This document shows positions 5,530 to 10,733 of a DNA stretch of 10,733 nucleotides, piece after piece. The number at the start of each line of letters is the position of its first letter. Within the stretch, counting starts at the first letter, position 1. The notes below the pieces were generated by a model, which saw only the letters and a program-made list of their open reading frames with translations, had not been told where the DNA came from and did not search any database. The position numbers and the translations under genes were made by a program. Source of the DNA: an uncultured Collinsella sp. (GTDB lineage Bacteria; Actinomycetota; Coriobacteriia; Coriobacteriales; Coriobacteriaceae); the NCBI GenBank assembly GCA_900547655.1, contig URHQ01000073.1, positions 1 to 10,733 on the forward strand, in the 5' to 3' direction.

Positions 5530-6606
5530 TTACACGTTAAAGCGGAAGTGCACGACGTCGCCATCGGCCATGACATAGTCCTTGCCCTCAATACGCAGCT
5601 TGCCGGCGGCCTTGGCGCCCTGCTCGCCGCCGAGCTCGATGTAGTCGTCGTAGCCAATGACCTCGGCCTTAATAAAGCCGCGCTCAAAGTCGGTGTGGAT
5701 GACGCCGGCGGCTTGCGGGGCGGTCGCGCCCTGACGAACCGTCCAGGCCTTGACCTCCATCTCGCCGGCCGTAAAGAACGACTGCAGACCGAGCAGCTTA
5801 TAGGCCGCCTGCGCGAGCACGTCCAGGCCGGGCTGCTCCAGGCCCAGGCTCTCCAGATAATCGGCGGCATCCTCGGGATCGAGCTCGGAAAGCTCGGCCT
5901 CGATCTTGGCGCAGATCGGCAGCGGCTTGACACCATCGATGGGCGCCAGATCGTCGTTGAGCATATCCTCGTCCACGTTGGCCACATACAGGATGGGCTT
6001 CATGGTGAGCAGGAACAGGCCCTTGGCGGCAGCACGCTCCTCGTCGGTCATCTCCATGGATGCGGCGCGCTTGCCCTCGTTGAGCCAGGCAAGCAGGCGC
6101 TTGGCCACCTCGAACTTGGGCATGAGCTCCTTATCGCGCTTGGCCTCCTTCTCGAGCTTAGGCAGCTGCTTCTCGAGCGTGCCCATGTCGGCCAGGATGA
6201 GCTCGGTCATGATGGTATCGGCGTCACCGGCGGGGTCGACGAACTCGCCCGTGCGGCCCACCTCGCGCATGACGTTGGGATCCTTAAAGTAGCGCACGAC
6301 CTCACAGATGGCGTCGGTCTCGCGAATGTTGGCCAAGAACTGGTTGCCCAGGCCCTCGCCCTCGTTGGCGCCCTTCACCAGGCCAGCGATGTCGACAAAC
6401 TCGACCGTCGCCGGCACAATGCGGCCCGGGTTGACGATGTCGGCGAGCTTTTGCAGGCGGCTATCGGGCACATCGACGATACCCACGTTGGGGTCGATCG
6501 TGGCAAACGGGTAGTTGGCGGCAAGGCCGGTCTTTTTGGTAAGCGCGGTGAACAACGTCGACTTGCCCACGTTGGGCAGGCCCACGATACCGATGGAAAG
6601 GGACAC
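5530..6606 (-). CDS. ychF: Redox-regulated ATPase YchF (Obg-family, OLA1 homologue)
   Basis: A ribosome-associated P-loop NTPase of the TRAFAC/Obg family, 358 residues (usual about 363). The G1 loop GLPNVGKS is at 9-16 and the DIAG of G3 at 72-75. In place of NKxD it has NVDE at 210-213, the NxxE form that makes YchF prefer ATP over GTP. The region between the G domain halves is helical and charged (140-190). The C-terminal TGS domain spans about 275-358 and includes DFERGFIKAEV. The frame is open upstream, but the start is taken as GTG 6606-6604. AAAGGAG lies five bases ahead, and MSLSIGIVGLP is the family N-terminus; the ATG at 6642 lacks a ribosome binding site. A DUF1648 gene follows in the same operon. 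Confidence 0.95.
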   Translation of the reverse strand: MSLSIGIVGLPNVGKSTLFTALTKKTGLAANYPFATIDPNVGIVDVPDSRLQKLADIVNPGRIVPATVEFVDIAGLVKGANEGEGLGNQFLANIRETDAICEVVRYFKDPNVMREVGRTGEFVDPAGDADTIMTELILADMGTLEKQLPKLEKEAKRDKELMPKFEVAKRLLAWLNEGKRAASMEMTDEERAAAKGLFLLTMKPILYVANVDEDMLNDDLAPIDGVKPLPICAKIEAELSELDPEDAADYLESLGLEQPGLDVLAQAAYKLLGLQSFFTAGEMEVKAWTVRQGATAPQAAGVIHTDFERGFIKAEVIGYDDYIELGGEQGAKAAGKLRIEGKDYVMADGDVVHFRFNV

Positions 6607-6643
6607 GACAGCTCCTTTTGGTACAGGTACTTCAAACTTCATA

Positions 6644-6673
6644 AGTATAGCGCCGCCGCAGCATCCGGGCGAA
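6644..6673 (-). promoter_or_regulatory. Possible ychF promoter
   Basis: Minus-strand TTCGCC (6673-6668) and TATACT (6649-6644) are 18 bases apart and would start the transcript near 6637, about 30 bases before ychF. The -35 is weak and lies in the loop of the large inverted repeat that probably ends the upstream PTS operon. Confidence 0.35.
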
Positions 6674-6693
6674 TCCGGACACCGCGGCGGCGC
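6650..6693 (-). terminator. Large GC-rich hairpin between glvA and ychF
   Basis: GCGCCGCCGC (6650-6659) and GCGGCGGCGC (6684-6693) are exact reverse complements. Inside them TCCGG (6664-6668) pairs with CCGGA (675-79 of the same block, 6675-6679). The element lies 41 bases after the glvA stop codon. No T-run follows on the minus strand (the next bases are TATACTTATG), so it is a terminator of the hairpin-only kind or a 3' end stabiliser. Confidence 0.5.
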
Positions 6694-6733
6694 AAATGAA
6701 GCAGAGATGCGTGAGAGTTCTAGACAGTAGTCC

Positions 6734-8077
6734 TTACTTAAGCTCGGGCCAGAAATCCTTGTTGGCCTCGATGAGCTCGTCCAGGATCTGCTTAGCAACG
6801 CTTGCCGAAGGAATGGTCTTGGAGAGCGTGAGCGCCTGCCAGAGCTTCTGGTAGCTGCCCTCGACCCAAGCCTGGACAACGAGCTTCTCGACGGAAACCT
6901 GCTGCTCCATGAGGCCCTTCTGGAACTGCGGGATCGGGCCCTGGCAAATCTTCTCAAAGCCGTTGGAACCGACGATGCAAGGCACCTCGACCATGGCCGT
7001 CGGGTCGAAGTTGGGCACAGCACCATCGTTGGGGACAATCAGCAGGAAGCGCTCGAGCGTGTTCTCGGCCAGTGCGCAGGCAAGGTCGACGATGTAGTTG
7101 GCATGTACATCTGGCTCAAAGCCGCCGTCCTTGGCAGTACCCTTGGCGATGATGTCGCGGCAAGCGCCAAAGACCTTCTTCTCGCGGCCGTCCATAACCT
7201 CATTGGCGCGAGTGTAGTTGGGGTCAGACGTCTCGACGACATAGTCCGGGTACAGGTAATACTTGAGGTAGGTATTGGGAATCGTCTCGGGATCGACAGC
7301 ATAGACATCCTTGGCCTTGCCGAAGGTGTGAATCCAGCTCTCCTCGACATGCTGCTCCTTACCGGCCTCGTGCTCGATGCCGTCCAGGTAGCCGTTCTTA
7401 GCCATGTGCTCCTTAATCTGCGGCATGAGGTCGTTGCCGTCCTTGTCGTAGATCTTGCTCCACCAACCAAAGTGGTTGAGGCCGTAGTAGCTATACTGCA
7501 GCTCGCGACGATCCTTGATGCCGCACATACGGCTCATCTTATCCATAAGGTCGATCGGCATGTCGCAGATGTTGATGATGCGGCTGTTGGGGCGCAGCAC
7601 GCGGCAGGCCTCGGCGACGATGGCCGCGGGGTTGGAGTAGTTGAGCATCCAGGCGTTGGGGCTGTACTTCTCCATGTAGTCGAGGATCTCGATGACACCA
7701 CCGATGGAGCGCATGCCGTAGGCGATACCGCCGGCACCGCAGGTCTCTTGGCCAACGCAGCCGTACTTGAGAGGAATCTTCTCGTCGAGCTCGCGCATGG
7801 CGTACAGGCCGACGCGGATGTGAGCAAGGACGAAGTCGGTCCCGGTGAATGCGGTCTCGGGGTCGGTGGTATAGCTAAACTCAACCTCGGGGGCGTTCTC
7901 GTGGAAGTAGATCTCGCAGGCCTTGGCCACGGTCTCCTGGCGCTCGGCGTTGTTGTCGTAGAAGGTCACCTTGTTGACCGGGAAGCGGTCGCGCTCCTCA
8001 AGCAGCATCAGAGCGATGCCCGGGGTAAAGGTGGAGCCACCGCCGGCAATGGTCACGGCATAGTTCTTCTTGGACAT
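6734..8077 (-). CDS. glvA: GH4 6-phospho-alpha-glucosidase
   Basis: Hydrolyses 6-phospho-alpha-glucosides such as maltose 6'-phosphate to glucose 6-phosphate plus the aglycone, using NAD and a divalent metal (GH4 redox mechanism). At 447 residues it fits GlvA/MalH (about 440-450). The Rossmann motif AGGGSTFTPG is at 11-20. Cys171, Asp172 and His202 (in CDMPIDLMDK and GLNHFGWW) are the metal and catalytic residues. CDMP is the alpha-type signature; beta-type enzymes have CN(V/I)P, so the substrate is an alpha-glucoside. SNP at 148-150 is also conserved. GAGGAGG precedes ATG 8077. It lies 156 bases downstream of the IICB permease on the same strand and is presumably co-transcribed. The symbol follows B. 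subtilis; malH and aglB name the same activity elsewhere. Confidence 0.93.
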   Translation of the reverse strand: MSKKNYAVTIAGGGSTFTPGIALMLLEERDRFPVNKVTFYDNNAERQETVAKACEIYFHENAPEVEFSYTTDPETAFTGTDFVLAHIRVGLYAMRELDEKIPLKYGCVGQETCGAGGIAYGMRSIGGVIEILDYMEKYSPNAWMLNYSNPAAIVAEACRVLRPNSRIINICDMPIDLMDKMSRMCGIKDRRELQYSYYGLNHFGWWSKIYDKDGNDLMPQIKEHMAKNGYLDGIEHEAGKEQHVEESWIHTFGKAKDVYAVDPETIPNTYLKYYLYPDYVVETSDPNYTRANEVMDGREKKVFGACRDIIAKGTAKDGGFEPDVHANYIVDLACALAENTLERFLLIVPNDGAVPNFDPTAMVEVPCIVGSNGFEKICQGPIPQFQKGLMEQQVSVEKLVVQAWVEGSYQKLWQALTLSKTIPSASVAKQILDELIEANKDFWPELK

Positions 8078-8175
8078 GATGTCCTCCTCATTCTGGCCGC
8101 TTGCTCAATCCGTCCCCGCACGCGGCCTTGCGCGGTTTGGAATTGTTACCTAGAAGTGGAGTTTTTTATCTCTAG

Positions 8176-8215
8176 AATCGGCCTTGCGGTGCATACCGGC
8201 TCTGCAAGGCCGATT
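8176..8215 (-). other. 12-bp perfect inverted repeat between the permease and glvA
   Basis: AATCGGCCTTGC (8176-8187) is exactly mirrored by GCAAGGCCGATT (8204-8215) with a 16-base loop. In the minus-strand transcript the stem begins 18 bases after the IICB stop codon. It is followed by CTAGAGATAAAAAACT, so there is no U-tract. A 3' stabilising or transcription-slowing hairpin that sets different levels of the two products is more likely than a full terminator. A third copy of the CGGCCTTGCG core at 8123-8132 could pair with the first arm instead. Confidence 0.6.
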
Positions 8216-8233
8216 GTTTCGATGGACGATGGT

Positions 8234-9838
8234 TTACAGAAGACTCTCGAACTTCAGAAGACTCTCGAACTTCTCGCGAACCTGCGGGACGGTAAGGCCG
8301 ATGATGACCTGAATTGACTGACCTTGGACCACCAAGCCATGCGTACCGATCGCCTTGAAGGAAGCCTCGGGTGCAACGACGCCCTTGTCCTTGACGTTAA
8401 CGCGCAGACGGGTAGCGCAGTTAGTTACATCGATGATGTTATCCGCGCCACCGAGCAGATCGAGGATGTTCTCGGCAAGCACCAAGCGCTCATCATCTTT
8501 ACTCTGGGCGACCGATTTGCCAGCACCGCCCTGCTTTTGCTTGTAGTCGGCCTTGGACTTGAGCTCGACCTCAACATCGTCATCCTCGCGACCGGGGGTC
8601 TTAAAGTCGAACTTGACGATCAGGAAACGGAAGACCACGACCCAAAGGGCGGTAAAGCACAGACCGACAAGGATGGAGATGGCGTACTGCAGACCGTGTG
8701 CGGCCCAAAGGGGCAGCCAGTCCCACGAGAGCATCGAGATGATGCCGCCGTCGAAGATGCCCACGACGCCAAGGAGGTTTTGAGCCATGCAGCCGAGCGC
8801 TCCGAGCACGCAGTGGACGACGAACAGGCCGGGCGCAATGAACAGGAAGGTAAAGTCAAGCGGCTCGGTGATACCGCAAAGCATAGCGGTAAGGGTGACC
8901 GGGATCAGCAGAGCCTTGACGCGCTGCTTGCGCTCGGGTTTGGCGGTCATATAAAACGCAATGGCGACGCCAAGCGAGCCGAAGACTTTAGTCCAACCAG
9001 GGCAGGTATAGGCAGCCCAGGGTGCGGCATCCTTAAGAGCAATGCTCGGATCGGCAGCCAGTTGGGGCAGGATATTGGCCCAAGCAGCAAAGATGCCGCC
9101 GTTGACCGCCGCGTTGTCGTAATAGAACGGCGTATAGATAAAGTGGTGCAGGCCTGTAGGGATCAGCACGCGCTCGAAGAAAGCAAAGACACCCACGCCG
9201 AACGTACCGGCGGAAAGGATGAATCCCTGGAAGGCAGAGATAGCAGCCTGAACATGCGGCCACACCAGGCAGGCGATAAGAGCGACCGGAACCATAACGA
9301 AGAAACCGATCATATAGATGAACACGGAGCCCGAGAACACGCCCAGCCACTCAGGAAGTTCGGTGTCGAAATACTTGTTGTGAAGCATCGTGGCGATACC
9401 TGAAATGATAAGCGCGCCCATGATGCCCATATCAAGCGTTTTGATGCTTGCGATAGTGGCAAGACCAGTACCGCTGCCCGCCTCGACAGAGTAGTCGACT
9501 CCAAAGACAGGGCCCCACTGCCCCAAGATTGTGCTTACAAAGTAGTTGAAGGTAAGGTAGATGGCCAAAGCCTCCATGCAGCAGCGAGCGTTCTGCTTGT
9601 TCGCGAGCGAGATTGGCAACGCTACGCAAAACAGCAACGGCATCTGGTTAAAGAGCGTCCAACCACCCTGGAGCAGCACATTCCAGCAATCAAACCAAAG
9701 ATGGCCCGCAGTGGCCATCTCGCCAAAGATCGCCTCGGTGGTAAACAACGTACCCAGGCCGACGACGATTCCGGAAAATGCGAAAAGAATTGCAGGCGTG
9801 TACATTGCACCGCCGAAACGTTGTATCTTTTGCATCAT
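8234..9838 (-). CDS. PTS alpha-glucoside transporter subunit IICB
   Basis: A membrane permease that imports and phosphorylates an alpha-glucoside (maltose family), 534 residues. The IIC domain (residues about 1-415) has roughly ten hydrophobic segments. It also has the GLHHFIYTPFYYD motif near 229-241 and the conserved GITEP at 322-326. A charged linker (415-450) leads to the IIB domain (about 452-528) with phospho-acceptor Cys474 in TNCATRLR. There is no IIA domain, so phosphate must come from a IIA encoded elsewhere. The frame is open upstream to 9979. I prefer ATG 9838 because GAGAGGGGG (9857-9849) precedes it, MMQKIQRFGGAM is the family start, and the upstream part overlaps the promoter. 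The extreme C-terminus carries a duplicated KFESLL. Homologues are MalP (GlvC) and AglA. Confidence 0.93.
   Translation of the reverse strand: MMQKIQRFGGAMYTPAILFAFSGIVVGLGTLFTTEAIFGEMATAGHLWFDCWNVLLQGGWTLFNQMPLLFCVALPISLANKQNARCCMEALAIYLTFNYFVSTILGQWGPVFGVDYSVEAGSGTGLATIASIKTLDMGIMGALIISGIATMLHNKYFDTELPEWLGVFSGSVFIYMIGFFVMVPVALIACLVWPHVQAAISAFQGFILSAGTFGVGVFAFFERVLIPTGLHHFIYTPFYYDNAAVNGGIFAAWANILPQLAADPSIALKDAAPWAAYTCPGWTKVFGSLGVAIAFYMTAKPERKQRVKALLIPVTLTAMLCGITEPLDFTFLFIAPGLFVVHCVLGALGCMAQNLLGVVGIFDGGIISMLSWDWLPLWAAHGLQYAISILVGLCFTALWVVVFRFLIVKFDFKTPGREDDDVEVELKSKADYKQKQGGAGKSVAQSKDDERLVLAENILDLLGGADNIIDVTNCATRLRVNVKDKGVVAPEASFKAIGTHGLVVQGQSIQVIIGLTVPQVREKFESLLKFESLL
8237..8272 (-). repeat. 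18-bp perfect tandem duplication at the 3' end of the IICB gene
   Basis: CAGAAGACTCTCGAACTT occurs twice without spacer (8237-8254 and 8255-8272). It keeps frame and encodes a second KFESLL, so the protein ends FESLLKFESLL. With one unit removed the protein would still end naturally in KFESLL and then TAA. This looks like recent slippage. Confidence 0.9.
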
Positions 9839-9974
9839 GACGGGGAATCCCCCTCTCTTCATTCGGAGCGCTGCGGTTTTGGCTTCACTCGAGACCGCAG
9901 ACGCGCCGTTTGCGTGTACCTCGTGCAATAGGACGGGTGGGCCCGTGTCCCCGGCTTCTTGCGCTTCTATTTTT

Positions 9975-10003
9975 ATCATATCACTTATCTAGACAAGTTG
10001 ATA
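9975..10003 (-). promoter_or_regulatory. Predicted promoter of the permease-glvA operon
   Basis: Minus-strand TATGAT (9980-9975) is a good -10. TATCAA (10003-9998), 17 bases upstream, is a weak -35. The spacer holds operator motif O1. Transcription would start near 9968, leaving a leader of about 130 bases. That leader contains a CTGCGGT/ACCGCAG stem (9871-9900) but no visible terminator. Confidence 0.5.
9985..9996. promoter_or_regulatory. GntR/HutC-like operator O1
   Basis: TTATCTAGACAA is one base from a perfect TTGTCTAGACAA-type site and fits the GTNTANAC-like pattern of HutC-subfamily GntR repressors with one mismatch. A 15-bp word including it (9987-10001) recurs as an exact inverted copy at 10111-10125. 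It sits between the -35 and -10 of the leftward promoter. Confidence 0.5.
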
Positions 10004-10110
10004 CGGTTTCTATGTTCGGTCAGCGGTCGATTATTGGCCGTAAACGGTATAAGTCCAGTATTTTGCCTGCTAAATCTAACATAGCTTATGGCCGCAAATT
10101 ATATTTCTTT

Positions 10111-10125
10111 TCAACTTGTCTAGAT
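10111..10125. promoter_or_regulatory. GntR/HutC-like operator O2, inverted copy of O1
   Basis: TCAACTTGTCTAGAT is the exact reverse complement of 9987-10001. It lies just upstream of the rightward promoter -35 and 14 bases ahead of operator O3. The distance to O1 is about 124 bases, so a regulator could bridge both promoters. Confidence 0.5.
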
Positions 10126-10129
10126 GTGC

Positions 10130-10158
10130 TTGTCTATACCTGTAGACATGCCTATACT
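10130..10158 (+). promoter_or_regulatory. Predicted promoter of the dehydrogenase gene
   Basis: TTGTCT (10130-10135) and TATACT (10153-10158) are exactly 17 bases apart, a good sigma-70-like promoter with a start near 10165. The -35 is part of operator O3. An AAGGAG ribosome binding site follows at 10184-10189. Confidence 0.65.
10131..10148. promoter_or_regulatory. Operator O3 (dyad over the dehydrogenase -35)
   Basis: TGTCTA (10131-10136) and TAGACA (10143-10148) form a dyad with a six-base spacer. Within it GTCTATAC (10132-10139) matches the GTNTANAC pattern of HutC-type GntR regulators. Its CTTGTCTA start repeats that of O2 directly. Occupancy would mask the -35 of the rightward promoter. 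No regulator gene is in the window. Confidence 0.5.
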
Positions 10159-10194
10159 TCATTACAATATTCACCGCCACGTTAAGGAGTCACC

Positions 10195-10693
10195 ATGAAA
10201 AGCGCGGTCTTCTATGGAAAGCACGACCTCAGAGTCGAGGAATCGGCAAAGCCGGCCGTGGGCAGGCGCGACGTTCTGATCAACGTCAAAGCTTGCGGCG
10301 TCTGCGGTACCGACGTTCATATCTATGAAGGCGACAAGGGTGCAGCCGACGTTACCCCGCCCACGATCCTTGGTCATGAGTTTGCGGGCGTTGTCGAGGC
10401 CGTGGGCAGCGACGTCGCCGGCTTTAAACCGGGCGATCGCGTGTGCATCGACCCAAACCATCCCTGCGGCTGCTGTGAACCCTGCCGCGACGGAATCAAC
10501 CACTACTGCGAGCATATGACCGGTTACGGCACCACCGTTAACGGCGGCTTTGCCGAGTACTGCTCCGTCGATATGCAGCAAGTCTACAAGTTGGGCGATC
10601 ACACCAGCTTTGAGCAGGGTGCTATGACCGAGCCCGTCGCCTGCTGTCTGCACGGCATCGATATGTGCAACATCAAGCCCGGCAGCACAGTTG
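10195..10693 (+). CDS. Zinc-dependent medium-chain alcohol/polyol dehydrogenase, 3' end missing
   Basis: About 166 residues of an expected 340-350 are present. This is an NAD(P)-dependent MDR enzyme of the sorbitol/threonine/galactitol-phosphate dehydrogenase group. Catalytic zinc ligands are Cys37 (in GVCGTDVH), His61-Glu62 (in GHEFAG) and Glu147 (in TEPVACCLHG). Structural zinc ligands are Cys91, Cys94, Cys97 and Cys105, with the typical C-x2-C-x2-C-x7-C spacing. The frame is lost where adapter sequence begins at 10694, so the Rossmann domain is not seen and exact substrate cannot be read. ATG 10195 has AAGGAG five bases ahead. It is divergent from the permease operon and shares its control region, so a role in the same sugar or polyol pathway is likely. 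Confidence 0.9.
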
Positions 10694-10733
10694 CTGTCTC
10701 TTATACACATCTCCGAGCCCCACGAGACCGGAG
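10694..10733. other. Nextera/Tn5 sequencing adapter at the contig end (not genomic)
   Basis: CTGTCTCTTATACACATCT (10694-10712) is the transposon mosaic-end sequence exactly. CCGAGCCCCACGAGAC follows, which is the Nextera read-2 adapter with one extra C. The last bases CGGAG look like the start of an i7 index. The minus-strand translation of the mosaic end is MCIRDS, a known signature of adapter-derived false proteins. Confidence 0.97.

Noticed and set aside
5548..6699. Long plus-strand open frame opposite ychF
   Set aside because: Antisense shadow; YchF has all its G motifs and TGS domain on the other strand.
7103..8317. Long plus-strand open frame opposite glvA
   Set aside because: Antisense shadow of the GH4 gene; low-complexity Val/Leu/Asp/Gly translation and no ribosome binding site.
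9871..9900. Stem in the permease leader ending in AAAACC on the minus strand, resembling a BglG/LicT antiterminator target
   Set aside because: Only the end resembles a RAT site. The conserved first half is missing and no overlapping terminator with a T-run follows.
9839..9979. 47-residue N-terminal extension of the IICB permease
   Set aside because: The upstream ATG coincides with the predicted -10, the extension has no family similarity, and a good ribosome binding site supports ATG 9838.
10171..10710. Minus-strand open frame of 179 codons starting MCIRDS
   Set aside because: Its start is adapter sequence and the remainder is antisense to the zinc dehydrogenase, which has complete metal-binding motifs.
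1..10733. tRNA, rRNA, CRISPR array, insertion sequence or phage attachment site
   Set aside because: No cloverleaf, ribosomal signature, regularly spaced repeat array, transposase or terminal repeat was seen on either strand.

Overview
The window looks like a contig end from a high-GC gut actinobacterium, most likely Coriobacteriia and probably Collinsella. This rests on base composition, protein style, and the mix of a PTS alpha-glucoside locus with GuaA, AnsA and YchF; it is inferred from family resemblance, not from a search. The last 40 bases (10694-10733) are not genomic. They are Nextera/Tn5 sequencing adapter, so the final gene is cut by the end of the assembly.

Left end (1-1536) is a degraded accessory patch. 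It holds the last codons of a probable sensor histidine kinase (+), an opposed histidine-kinase HisKA fragment (-) joined to a broken GyrI-like protein (-), and a compact unit on the minus strand. That unit has a promoter, a structured RNA leader, a strong GNRA-capped hairpin, a 149-residue ToxN/AbiQ-like protein and a clear rho-independent terminator. It has the layout of a type III toxin-antitoxin locus and is the most interesting candidate system here.

Middle (1537-5518) is mostly core. guaA (GMP synthase, -) is divergent from ansA (type I L-asparaginase, +). A small XRE regulator (-) and an unrecognised 129-residue protein (+) are divergent from each other across a perfect 24-bp palindrome. 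A small DUF1648-type membrane protein (-) follows ychF (-) in an operon, with its ribosome binding site overlapping the ychF stop codon.

Right end (6734-10693) is a carbohydrate locus. A PTS IICB permease for alpha-glucosides and a GH4 6-phospho-alpha-glucosidase are transcribed leftwards. A zinc-dependent medium-chain polyol/alcohol dehydrogenase is transcribed rightwards. The shared 356-bp control region carries three GTCTA-type GntR/HutC-like operator motifs placed on the predicted promoters of both directions. The permease would import and phosphorylate an alpha-glucoside, and GH4 would release glucose 6-phosphate. If the substrate is a glucosyl-polyol such as maltitol, the dehydrogenase could oxidise the released sorbitol; this last step is inference.
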